From JBKHBQ01 sp046542305 (GTDB lineage Bacteria; Bacteroidota; Bacteroidia; Bacteroidales; 4484-276), in contig JBKHBQ010000024.1 in the NCBI GenBank assembly GCA_046542305.1, forward strand, positions 1 to 24,856: DNA of 24,856 bases, given 5' to 3'. Position 1 is the first letter of the stretch. Each line of letters opens with the position of its first letter. A program made the translations under genes and the position numbers. Positions 15,425 through 23,205 of this stretch are shown here, one piece after another. Below the pieces are notes generated by a model. It worked only from the letters and a program-made list of their open reading frames with translations. It was not told where the DNA came from and ran no database searches.

Positions 15425-16249
15425 TCAACGTCCCGATACCGATCCTTTGTTGAAACTTCGCAACTTGATGGCGGTAATTACTTTTTTTGTCGACAGCGGG
15501 AAATCGCCTTTCATCATCCAGTCGTAGTAGGGGGGCTCCCGTTCGAAGATCATTTCCACCAGTTTGCCTTTGTGTTTCCCGAAATTGAAAACTTCCTGCT
15601 TTTTTTCGTTGAAGATGATGTGGCCGATCAGGTCGGCGTTGCTGTATTGTTCCGAAAAGCTGCTCAACGCATCCACATCATTCACGATCGGTTCGGAAAT
15701 TTTGCCCGACTTATCCTTGTACTTTACGCCCTGATACATATCGAGCTGCGACTTAAGAATCTCGTATGTGGCAATGGTATCGGCCTCTGCCGAATGGTTG
15801 TTTATCAACTCCTGCCCGCAGTAAAATTTGTAGGCAGCTTTCAGCGTGCGCGGTTCCATTTTGTGAAAGATGTTCTGCACATCGATAAACCGCCGTCCTT
15901 TCAGATCGAAATCCACTTCCGCACGAAGAAATTCCTCCACCAGCAGGGGGATGTCGAACCTGTTGGAATTGTATCCGGCCAGATCGGCATTGCCGATAAA
16001 CTGGTTCAGCGGATTTGCAATTTCTTTAAAGGTGGGGGCATCCTTCACGTCTTCGTCGGTAATGCCGTGGATCTCAGTAGATCTTTCCGGGATGGGCATG
16101 CACGGGTTGCAGCGTTTGGTAAACATGTCTTTACTGCCATCCGGGTTGATTTTCATTACGCTGATCTCGATGATCCTGTCGACAGCAACTTTAATTCCGG
16201 TGGTTTCCAGATCGAAAAATGCGAGTGGCTTGGTCAGATGTAGCTCCAT
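15425..16249 (-). CDS. DnaQ-like 3'-5' exonuclease with C-terminal DUF3820 domain
   Basis: A 274-residue protein. Residues 7-170 are a DEDDh exonuclease of the DNA polymerase III epsilon type: FFDLETTGI (Asp13, Glu15), GYNSNRFDIPLL (Asp99) and the HSAEADT motif (His152, Asp157). Residues about 205-265 carry FNFGKHKGKLVEMIFE and YYDWMMKGDFP, which I recognise as DUF3820, a small domain also found alone and with other exonucleases. It would digest DNA or RNA 3' ends in the cytoplasm; repair or RNA turnover cannot be told apart here. It lacks the polymerase-binding tail of real epsilon, so it is unlikely to be the replicase proofreader. Confidence 0.88.
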   Translation of the reverse strand: MELHLTKPLAFFDLETTGIKVAVDRIIEISVMKINPDGSKDMFTKRCNPCMPIPERSTEIHGITDEDVKDAPTFKEIANPLNQFIGNADLAGYNSNRFDIPLLVEEFLRAEVDFDLKGRRFIDVQNIFHKMEPRTLKAAYKFYCGQELINNHSAEADTIATYEILKSQLDMYQGVKYKDKSGKISEPIVNDVDALSSFSEQYSNADLIGHIIFNEKKQEVFNFGKHKGKLVEMIFEREPPYYDWMMKGDFPLSTKKVITAIKLRSFNKGSVSGR

Positions 16250-16271
16250 AATTGTAATTTGATTAAAGTCA

Positions 16272-16300
16272 AACCCCCGGGATGGTTTTCCCCGGGGGTT
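16272..16300 (-). terminator. GC-rich hairpin after the E2 gene
   Basis: AACCCCCGGG at 16272-16281 pairs perfectly with CCCGGGGGTT at 16291-16300, with a 9-nt loop. It lies about 35 bases past the E2 stop codon on the minus strand. The T-run behind it is short (TTTGACTTT), so termination may be incomplete and allow readthrough into the exonuclease gene. Confidence 0.7.
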
Positions 16301-16334
16301 GGATTTGTTATTTCTATTTCATCAATTCAATGAT

Positions 16335-17666
16335 TCAGACGGATTGCGTGGTATCGAAATTTTCCAGGTATTCACGGATTTGCTTCAGGTACATGCCTCC
16401 CATGGCGCCATCCACCAGGCGGTGGTCGTATGCCAGCGACAGGATCATGATGTGGCGGATAGCAATTACGTCGCCCTGCGGGGTTTCCAGCACCACGGGC
16501 CGTTTTTTAATGGCGCCCAGGCCGAGGATGGCTACCTGCGGCTGATTGATGATGGGCGTGCCGGTAAGGCTGTCGAAGGTGCCGAAGTTGGTCACGGTAA
16601 AGGTACCGCCCTGGATATCGTCAGGATCGAGCTTGTTGTTGCGCGCGCGGCTTGCCAGGTCGTTTACGCGTTTGGCCATACCCACAAGATTCAGGTTGTC
16701 TGCATTTTTTATCACCGGAACGATGAGATTGCCGCTGGGCAGGGCCGTGGCCATTCCGATGTTGATCTGTTTGCGTTTGACAATGCGCGTGCCGTCCACC
16801 GAGGCGTTCACCAGCGGGAAGTCGCGCAGTGTTTTGGCTGCGGCTTCGATAAAAATGGGCGTGAAGGTGAATTTCTGGTTTTCGCGCTTCTGGAATTTAT
16901 CCTTGATGCTGTTTCGCCAGTTGACGATATCGGTTACGTCCACTTCGATGAATGAGGTAACGTGCGGCGACACCTGCTTCGACATCACCATGTGATCGGC
17001 AATGAGTTTGCGCATGCGGTCCATTTCCACAATTTCGTCGCCGGTGCCGGCTTCAACTTTCGGGGCTTCAGCCTTTGGCGTTGCCGGCCGTGCGGTTGGT
17101 GCTGCTGCTGCAGGTGCTTCGGCAGGAGCTTGCTCCGGCGCCTCCGGCGCTTTTCCTTCTTTGCGCTCTTCAAGGTATTTCAAAATATCCTGCTTGGTCA
17201 CCCGGTTGTCTTTTCCGCTGCCCGGAATTTTTTCGAGCTCGCTCAGCGGAATGTTTTCCTTGCCGGCAATGCTTTTCACCAGCGGCGAATAAAAACGTGA
17301 AGAACCCGAATAGTCACCTTCCTTTATCTGAGGTGTTTCTTCGGTATCAGCAGGTACGGTCGAAGCCGTTTGAACTTCCTTTTCTATGATGTCGGCTTTT
17401 TCTTCCGCTGCTTCATCCTCTTCGTCTTCCATTTCGATCACGGCAATGGGCTTTCCCACGGCCACTACATCGCCTTCCTGATAGAACACCTCTGCCAGTT
17501 TGCCTTCCACCGGCGAAGGAATCTCCGAGTCGACTTTGTCGGTGGCAATCTCTGCAAGTGAATCATCTTCTTCTACCTGATCGCCAACGTTTTTCAACCA
17601 TTTGGTGATGGTGGCTTCGATAATGCTTTCGCCCATCTTGGGCATTACAATTTCAAATTTAGACAT
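16335..17666 (-). CDS. 2-oxo acid dehydrogenase complex E2 (dihydrolipoamide acyltransferase)
   Basis: A 443-residue E2. Residues 1-80 are one lipoyl domain with the modified lysine in IATDKVDSEIPS (Lys44). An acidic linker leads to the peripheral subunit-binding domain (about 123-167, FYSPLVKSIAGKENIPLSEL). An Ala/Pro-rich linker (172-207) precedes the catalytic domain, which ends with DHRLVDGAMGG (His415, Asp419). It passes an acyl group from E1 to CoA. Which complex (pyruvate, 2-oxoglutarate or branched-chain) is not clear from motifs; the FYSPLV start of the binding domain suggests the branched-chain type. No E1 or E3 gene lies next to it in this window. Confidence 0.92.
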   Translation of the reverse strand: MSKFEIVMPKMGESIIEATITKWLKNVGDQVEEDDSLAEIATDKVDSEIPSPVEGKLAEVFYQEGDVVAVGKPIAVIEMEDEEDEAAEEKADIIEKEVQTASTVPADTEETPQIKEGDYSGSSRFYSPLVKSIAGKENIPLSELEKIPGSGKDNRVTKQDILKYLEERKEGKAPEAPEQAPAEAPAAAAPTARPATPKAEAPKVEAGTGDEIVEMDRMRKLIADHMVMSKQVSPHVTSFIEVDVTDIVNWRNSIKDKFQKRENQKFTFTPIFIEAAAKTLRDFPLVNASVDGTRIVKRKQINIGMATALPSGNLIVPVIKNADNLNLVGMAKRVNDLASRARNNKLDPDDIQGGTFTVTNFGTFDSLTGTPIINQPQVAILGLGAIKKRPVVLETPQGDVIAIRHIMILSLAYDHRLVDGAMGGMYLKQIREYLENFDTTQSV

Positions 17667-17809
17667 TGATAAGATATTATACTTTCAAAACACTTTGTTT
17701 AATCAAGTATGTGAACAACGCCTCATGGCAAATGTTCATGGCACTTTCGGTGCGCGCAAGTGCAAAAATAAGGAAATGCGCGCTCAACCAGTGTTAACTA
17801 TTATTAAAT

Positions 17810-19774
17810 TCAGCGGCTGCCCAGCCGTTTAAAGCCTTTGAGGATGATGTTGAGATCGTTTTTCACCTTGTAATCGCGGGCATACAGCAGGTTGAGCCGT
17901 TCGAGGGTTTCTTTGCTGAGGCTGTTTACCCGCAGTGCATCCGAAGGGTTGAGTACCCCGCCGGGCAAATCCGGCAGTTGCTCAATGTCGTACGATTTTG
18001 TGCGGCAATATCCTACCCAGGTTTTCCGTGCGATGAGTACCATCATTATGTTTCTGATCAATCCGCCCGGTTTTTTTACCAACAACACCGACACCGGCAG
18101 CGAAAGCAGCAGCACCAGCGACGCAACCAGGTCGAGAAAGCGTTTGTTGCGCCGGTTGCTGATCTTGCCGATCGAGTTGATCTCCATGGTGTACAGGTCG
18201 CCGGCGGTATTGATGGAATTGCTGCCGATAAGCGAAAGGCTTTCGGGCGGTGCGATTTTGTAATCGACATGCGGAAATTTCAGCTCCGACATTTTGTCGA
18301 TGATCCTGCGCGAGGGAAGGTCGCGCGCACAAAAAACGATCTCATTTATTTTATAGATCTCGATGATATCGCGAATTTCGTTGAAGGAACCGATGAATGA
18401 TCCCTCCTGTGGATTTTCGTTTACACTGACAAGGCCTATGAATGCCGGCTGCGTTTCGAACGTGGTGAGAAGTTTGGCTACACGGTCGGCTTCATCCTTG
18501 CTGCCCACTACAATATATCGCTTGTTTTTCACACTCCCGACCTTAAAATTCCTGAAACCAAGCAGGTTAAAGATCAGCCTGATGCCGGTGGTGGAAATGT
18601 AGCCCCACAGTGCTCCCAGCAGAATCAGCGCCCGCGAAAAGCGCCACGACTCATCAAGCAGGCTGTAAATGACCAGGATAACCACGGTGCCGCTGAAGAA
18701 TCCCCTGAATATCCGAAAGAGGTTGATGGGTTTGTCGTAACCGCCCGAAAGGTACACCGAAACAAGCCAGATGACGATGTATGCCGGCAGCACGATCAGC
18801 AGGAATTCGGGCGGGTAATTGCCCCCTCCGGGGAATACCACCGAATCGGCCCAGTAATCCTGGATGAAAAAAATGCCGCCGTAAATCACAAACGCATCCA
18901 ATACCGGCAGCAGCGCCTTATCGGCAATGCGTTTAAGAATGGAGAGCGACGCCCTGAGATAGATGGCCATGTTGATCAAAAACGAAAACAGCCGCGCATT
19001 TTTCTGGCTGAAATGCTTGCGTGCAAAGATCATCATGGCATTGTAAAACACCATCACATAATTGATGCTGCTTTTCTTGGTGCTTTCGCCCTTGTAGTGA
19101 ATAATGCGGGTTTTGGGGAAGTAATAATTTTTGTATCCGGCCTTTAAAATGCGGTACGACATGTCGATATCCTCACCGTACATGAAGTAGCTTTCGTCGA
19201 GCCCGCCGATCTTGTCGATCACTTTCTTGCGGATCAGCATGAAAGCCCCCGAAAGGATTTCCACTTCATGGATTTCGTCCTGATCGAGATAGCTGAGGTG
19301 GTATTGTCCGAAGGTTTTGGATTTCGGAAACAATTTGGAGAGCCCGAAAATCTTGTAAAAAGCCACATCGGGAGTGGGAAGGCCGCGCTTTGATTCGGGG
19401 AGGAATTTGCCTTTCCCATCCACCATTTTTACACCCAGGCCGCCGGCCTCGGGATGGCTGTCCATAAAATCGATGATCTTCTGGAAGGTGTCGTCTTCCA
19501 CCACCGTGTCGGGATTCAGGAGCAGGACATACTCGCCCCGGGCCTGCCGGATAGCCTGATTGTTGGCCTTTGAGAAACCCAGGTTTTCGTTGTTGTCGAT
19601 CACCTTTGCCTCGGGAAATTTGTCGCGGACCATCTTCACCGATCCGTCAACCGAACGGTTGTCGACCACAAATACCTCGCACGCCAGCCCTTGCGATGCC
19701 TTCCGCACCGAGTGCAGGCATTGTTCCAGAAAATACTTTACATTGTAATTGACAATAATTACGGACAGTTTCAT
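17810..19774 (-). CDS. GT2 glycosyltransferase fused to a degenerate polyprenyl sugar-phosphate transferase-like half
   Basis: A 654-residue protein. Residues 1-285 are a GT2 domain of the rhamnosyltransferase-like kind: MKLSVIIVNYNVKYFLEQ, VVDNRSVDGS (37-45), LLLNPDTVVED (85-94), and MYGEDIDMSYRILKAGY (198-214). Residues 290-405 hold about four membrane segments. Residues 415-530 form a Rossmann-like domain (KRYIVVGSKDEADRVAKLL) as in WcaJ-type initiating transferases. After that NKRFLDLVASLVLLLSLPVS (543-562) resembles the start of the bacterial sugar transferase domain, but the catalytic part is short (about 110 residues, ending in RKTWVGY and a tail) and lacks the usual catalytic Asp/Arg motifs. 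ATG 19774 was chosen because the GT2 strand starts right there; a start at 19807 adds 11 residues. Role in surface polysaccharide assembly is inferred. Confidence 0.88.
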   Translation of the reverse strand: MKLSVIIVNYNVKYFLEQCLHSVRKASQGLACEVFVVDNRSVDGSVKMVRDKFPEAKVIDNNENLGFSKANNQAIRQARGEYVLLLNPDTVVEDDTFQKIIDFMDSHPEAGGLGVKMVDGKGKFLPESKRGLPTPDVAFYKIFGLSKLFPKSKTFGQYHLSYLDQDEIHEVEILSGAFMLIRKKVIDKIGGLDESYFMYGEDIDMSYRILKAGYKNYYFPKTRIIHYKGESTKKSSINYVMVFYNAMMIFARKHFSQKNARLFSFLINMAIYLRASLSILKRIADKALLPVLDAFVIYGGIFFIQDYWADSVVFPGGGNYPPEFLLIVLPAYIVIWLVSVYLSGGYDKPINLFRIFRGFFSGTVVILVIYSLLDESWRFSRALILLGALWGYISTTGIRLIFNLLGFRNFKVGSVKNKRYIVVGSKDEADRVAKLLTTFETQPAFIGLVSVNENPQEGSFIGSFNEIRDIIEIYKINEIVFCARDLPSRRIIDKMSELKFPHVDYKIAPPESLSLIGSNSINTAGDLYTMEINSIGKISNRRNKRFLDLVASLVLLLSLPVSVLLVKKPGGLIRNIMMVLIARKTWVGYCRTKSYDIEQLPDLPGGVLNPSDALRVNSLSKETLERLNLLYARDYKVKNDLNIILKGFKRLGSR

Positions 19775-19804
19775 CAGTGTGCGTTCGAAATCAAAATGTG
19801 GCGC

Positions 19805-19812
19805 CAAAGATA
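19805..19812 (-). promoter_or_regulatory. Candidate -7 box for the fused glycosyltransferase gene
   Basis: The minus strand reads TATCTTTG, a perfect TAnnTTTG, 30 bases before ATG 19774. No TTG is found at the expected -33 distance. It is identical to the box upstream of gmhA. Confidence 0.4.
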
Positions 19813-19866
19813 AGAACTATGTGCAAAAGCCGCGTTATGCCTTTCATATTCCTGCGCGCATGCACA

Positions 19867-20736
19867 CTATTTTCCCGGAAAAATGTAGAGCGGAATATCC
19901 GAATGGAACAGAAGCTCGCGGGTGTGATCCTTTACAAACAGCCGCTTCAGGAAGCTTTTTCTGTGGCGGACTACTGCCGTAATATCGATGTGATTTTTCT
20001 TTACATATTCGTTGATGCCTGTCAGAAAATCCTCCTTATCGATCACACGAAAAATTAACCTGCCTGCTTCGGTTTGTTCTTTAAAATGAGATTTGAGAAC
20101 ATTCATTTTACTTTCGTCGGCTATTCTGTCCTTATCTATGTTGATGTGTACACAATGGATCACGGGATCATAATCGCTAAGCAGATCGATTAGTTTGCTG
20201 ATGTCCTTTACATCCTCGTCATTGAAATCGGTGGCGTAAAGCATGTTGTCGAATCCATGATAATCTGCATTTCTCGGCACGGTAAGAATGCGGCAATCAG
20301 CATTCTGAACCACTTTCGAAGAGATCTTTCCGGTGAGGATATCTTTTTCGCCCTTGCCGCGGGTTCCCATCACGATCAGGTCGGGATTGTAGGTTTCGGA
20401 GATATTGATGATTTCCTCTTCGGGGAGTCCTCCCGTTAGGGTATAAACCACCTTTACATGTTCAACATTTTCCTGCTTAAGTTCATCGGAAAGTCTGGCT
20501 TTCAGCCGGTCCATATCATTCTGCGCTTCTTCGCGGATCCTGATCATCATTTCCTGATTGAACATTTCATTGGTATCCACCGAATAGGGAAAGCTGCTGT
20601 TCGATACAATGATGTAATCGAAATACGCATGAAACAACCGGATTTCTCCCCCGGTTTTTTTGGCGATTTCCAGTGCAAACCTGCAAACCGTATCCATATG
20701 CTCCGAAAAATCAACGGGTACAAGGATTTTTTTCAT
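19867..20736 (-). CDS. Universal stress protein, tandem UspA domains
   Basis: A 289-residue cytoplasmic protein starting at ATG 20736 (MKKILVPVDFSEHMDTVCRF), the normal UspA beginning; a longer frame to 20802 would cross the promoter box. The first domain (1-155) has the nucleotide-binding pattern IVMGTRGKGEKDILTGKIS (121-139), so ATP binding is likely. The second domain (156-289) keeps the fold pattern but its equivalent motif is degraded (VVRHRKSFLKRLFVKDHT), as in other two-domain Usp proteins of the phylum. The precise role of such proteins in stress survival is not known. It diverges from the histidine kinase gene. Confidence 0.9.
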   Translation of the reverse strand: MKKILVPVDFSEHMDTVCRFALEIAKKTGGEIRLFHAYFDYIIVSNSSFPYSVDTNEMFNQEMMIRIREEAQNDMDRLKARLSDELKQENVEHVKVVYTLTGGLPEEEIINISETYNPDLIVMGTRGKGEKDILTGKISSKVVQNADCRILTVPRNADYHGFDNMLYATDFNDEDVKDISKLIDLLSDYDPVIHCVHINIDKDRIADESKMNVLKSHFKEQTEAGRLIFRVIDKEDFLTGINEYVKKNHIDITAVVRHRKSFLKRLFVKDHTRELLFHSDIPLYIFPGK

Positions 20737-20761
20737 AAGTATAAGATTGTTTGTTAAAGAA

Positions 20762-20769
20762 CAAATATA
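20762..20769 (-). promoter_or_regulatory. Candidate -7 box for the universal stress gene
   Basis: The minus strand reads TATATTTG, a perfect TAnnTTTG, 25 bases before ATG 20736. The -33 region has no TTG at the expected distance. Confidence 0.5.
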
Positions 20770-20844
20770 GAAAATTGATTGGTTGTAATGGCCGAATGTC
20801 AAATTATCTTTAGTTCACGGGAAAATTTTAATTATTCACATGAG

Positions 20845-20875
20845 TTGGTTGTTTGATCATTTTATTCTAAATTTG
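20845..20875 (+). promoter_or_regulatory. Candidate promoter of the histidine kinase gene
   Basis: TTG at 20845-20847 and TAAATTTG (perfect TAnnTTTG) at 20868-20875 are 20 bp apart, close to the phylum consensus. The transcript would have a leader of nearly 60 nt, containing CCGG-TATAT-CCGG at 20883-20895. Confidence 0.6.
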
Positions 20876-20936
20876 ACGGTTTCCGGTATATCCGGTTTTT
20901 AGTTAATCAAAAGCACTGCCACCACAGTAGCAAACA

Positions 20937-22970
20937 GTGAACAATAAACAAGGCGAACATATTGATACCGGTACTCTTCCGGAGAACGGAAGTGCGTGGA
21001 GCATCCTCGATCAGGCCAATATCTGGATTGAGATCCAGGACATTCGCTGCAGAATGATTTTTTTTAATCGTTATGCCGAAAAAGTTTCAGGGTTCTCAAG
21101 GGATTTATTCCTTGGCAACGACAGCAGATGGATAAAGCTTTTTGGCAAAGCTGACACAGGCATTCGCCTGAAGCGTATCTGCCACAATTTGATGCTGGCC
21201 GGAAAGGATTTCAGTGATAAAATATTGGTGGTTCAGGATTCGGATGGAAATGAAAGGGTTTTTTCGTGGTCGATGAATTTGATCAAAAACCAGGAGCACC
21301 GGGTAACGGGCTGCATGATGGTTGGAACACCTGTTTCCGGCGAAAACAGCACCTGGACCGAAGCGTGGAGCAGGCAGGAGAAATACCGTTCCATATTCGA
21401 GCATGCGCCGCTTGGATTCTTCAGAAGCCTTCCCGAGGGCAAATTCCTTGAAGTAAATACCACTTTTGCCAGAATGTTAGGCTTCGATCAGCCCGAGGAG
21501 GTGCTTGATTATGTTTCCCATATCGGGCTGGATGTATATGCTGACCCGGCTTTTCGCAAAAGGATCCTCGATCAGTTGCAGCATTCATCCGAGATCAAAT
21601 CGTTCGAAACCAGTTTCCGTAAAAAAAGCGGGGAAAAGTTTCATGTCAGGCTGAATTTAAGGGCGCGGTTCGACAAAGCCATGAACTGCACCGTGCTCGA
21701 CGGTACTGTTGAGGACATCAGCGACAGGATCAAAACTGCAGAAATCAACGCCGTAATGCTTAATATTGCACGTTCGGTGAATATTGTGGAGGATCTCGAC
21801 TCGTTGTTCGAAAATATCCGCAACGAACTTTCGCGAGTGATCGATACCAAGAATTTTTTTATCGCCCTTTATGATTCGGATGAAAACACATTAAGCCTCC
21901 CGTATTTCAGGGATGAAAAGGACAGCTTCGACAGTTTTCCTGCCGAAAAAACCGTGAGTTCGCTGGTGCTGAAAAAAAAGACCTCTTTATTGATGAAGGC
22001 TTCGGATATAGACCAACTGGCCCGGAACGGCGAAATTGAAATCGTGGGTACGCCTGCAAAGGTATGGCTGGGTATTCCGTTGCTCGTCGAAGGGGAGGTG
22101 ATCGGCATTATGGTGCTGCAAAACTATGACAACGAAAATGCTTTCGACCACAGCGACCTCGAATTTCTTGAAGTGATTTCGCCACAGATCAGCCTGTCCA
22201 TCAAGCGTAAGCAATCCGAGCAACTGCTCAGGGAATCCGAGCGGCAGTTGCGCGAATCGAACCTGACCAAGGACCGGTTTTTCAACATTATCGCACACGA
22301 TCTGAAGAATCCGTTCAATGCCATCATCGGCTTTTCAACCCTCCTTACGGATGAATGGCCGGAATTTCAGGATAATGAAAAACTGATGATGATCCATTCC
22401 ATCAGATCTTCATCCGAGGGGGCATACGAGCTGCTGATGAACCTGCTCGAATGGTCGCGGCTGCAGGTGGGAAAAATCAATTTCGATGCTGAATTTGTAG
22501 ATATTTCCACCCTGATCGATCTGAATTTTTCCCTGCTGAAATCCAATGCGGAAGGCAAAAACATCAGGTTGCGAAAGGGGGCAACATGCGAGAGGCTGGT
22601 GTGGGTTGATCCTAACATGATCAATACCGTTCTGCGAAACCTGATTTCCAATGCCATCAAGTTTACACCCAAAGACGGGCTGATCCTGGTGGAATGCGGT
22701 AAACATCCCGATTACCCCGAAAGCATGGTAATTTCGGTTTCCGACAGCGGCGTGGGCATTCCGCAGGATGAAATACCCGATCTGTTCGAAATTACCAACT
22801 CAAAAACCACCACCGGAACTGCCGGCGAAACCGGAACAGGCATCGGCCTGGTGCTTTGCAAGGAATTTGTAGAGAAAAACAACGGAAAAATCTGGCTGGA
22901 AAGCAACCCCGCTAAAGGAACTACTTTTTATGTGGCGTTGCCCGTAAGGCCGACGAGAAAAAATCTCTGA
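20937..22970 (+). CDS. Cytoplasmic sensor histidine kinase, PAS-PAS-GAF-HisKA-HATPase
   Basis: A 677-residue protein with no membrane segment. Two PAS domains come first (about 20-130 and 148-268; the second shows YRSIFEHAPLGFFRSLPEGK), then a GAF domain (about 275-422), a short coiled linker, HisKA with phospho-acceptor His454 in IIAHDLKNPFNAIIGFS, and the ATPase domain with N box LRNLISNAIKFTP, G1 VSDSGVGIP and G2 GTGIGLVLCKEF. It senses a cytoplasmic signal and passes phosphate to a response regulator, but none is encoded in this window. The start is GTG 20937; the next in-frame ATG (Met40) would cut the first PAS domain. It is transcribed away from the universal stress gene. Confidence 0.93.
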   Translation: MNNKQGEHIDTGTLPENGSAWSILDQANIWIEIQDIRCRMIFFNRYAEKVSGFSRDLFLGNDSRWIKLFGKADTGIRLKRICHNLMLAGKDFSDKILVVQDSDGNERVFSWSMNLIKNQEHRVTGCMMVGTPVSGENSTWTEAWSRQEKYRSIFEHAPLGFFRSLPEGKFLEVNTTFARMLGFDQPEEVLDYVSHIGLDVYADPAFRKRILDQLQHSSEIKSFETSFRKKSGEKFHVRLNLRARFDKAMNCTVLDGTVEDISDRIKTAEINAVMLNIARSVNIVEDLDSLFENIRNELSRVIDTKNFFIALYDSDENTLSLPYFRDEKDSFDSFPAEKTVSSLVLKKKTSLLMKASDIDQLARNGEIEIVGTPAKVWLGIPLLVEGEVIGIMVLQNYDNENAFDHSDLEFLEVISPQISLSIKRKQSEQLLRESERQLRESNLTKDRFFNIIAHDLKNPFNAIIGFSTLLTDEWPEFQDNEKLMMIHSIRSSSEGAYELLMNLLEWSRLQVGKINFDAEFVDISTLIDLNFSLLKSNAEGKNIRLRKGATCERLVWVDPNMINTVLRNLISNAIKFTPKDGLILVECGKHPDYPESMVISVSDSGVGIPQDEIPDLFEITNSKTTTGTAGETGTGIGLVLCKEFVEKNNGKIWLESNPAKGTTFYVALPVRPTRKNL

Positions 22971-23096
22971 TGATTCGTAATGAAGCCGGTCGCGGATAGA
23001 AATCCGATCTGTGTAAACCCTATCTTCAAATAAACCAGAGAATATGAAAGAATCATTGAAAAGCACGGTGCTTTTTAACTTCTTGCTGAAATTAGC

Positions 23097-23124
23097 ATGA
23101 ATGAATGAATGAATGAATGAATGA
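23097..23124. repeat. (ATGA)7 microsatellite
   Basis: Seven perfect ATGA units in a row, between the histidine kinase stop (22970) and the terminator at 23136. Every frame of the + strand reads ATG AAT GAA TGA in a loop. An 18-codon reading frame (23044-23100, MKESLKSTVLFNFLLKLA) ends with its TGA in the first repeat unit; I do not call it a gene. Such tetranucleotide runs are prone to length change by slippage. Confidence 0.9.
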
Positions 23125-23135
23125 AATATCGCAGG

Positions 23136-23166
23136 GCCTGCAACTTTCGGATTGCGGGCTTTTTTT
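23136..23166 (+). terminator. Rho-independent terminator downstream of the histidine kinase
   Basis: GCCTGCAA at 23136-23143 pairs with TTGCGGGC at 23152-23159 (one T-G pair), 8-nt loop, followed by seven T. A weaker hairpin, AAAAGC/GCTTTT at 23059-23076, lies ahead of the ATGA repeat and may be a first attempt at termination. Confidence 0.8.
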
Positions 23167-23205
23167 AACTTTTTGGAAGACCTGATAAGGAACCGGACGA
23201 TGGAA

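Noticed and set aside
23044..23100. Small peptide gene MKESLKSTVLFNFLLKLA
   Set aside because: Eighteen codons between the kinase and its terminator, partly in a hairpin, without a start signal of its own. Conservation in relatives would be needed to call it.
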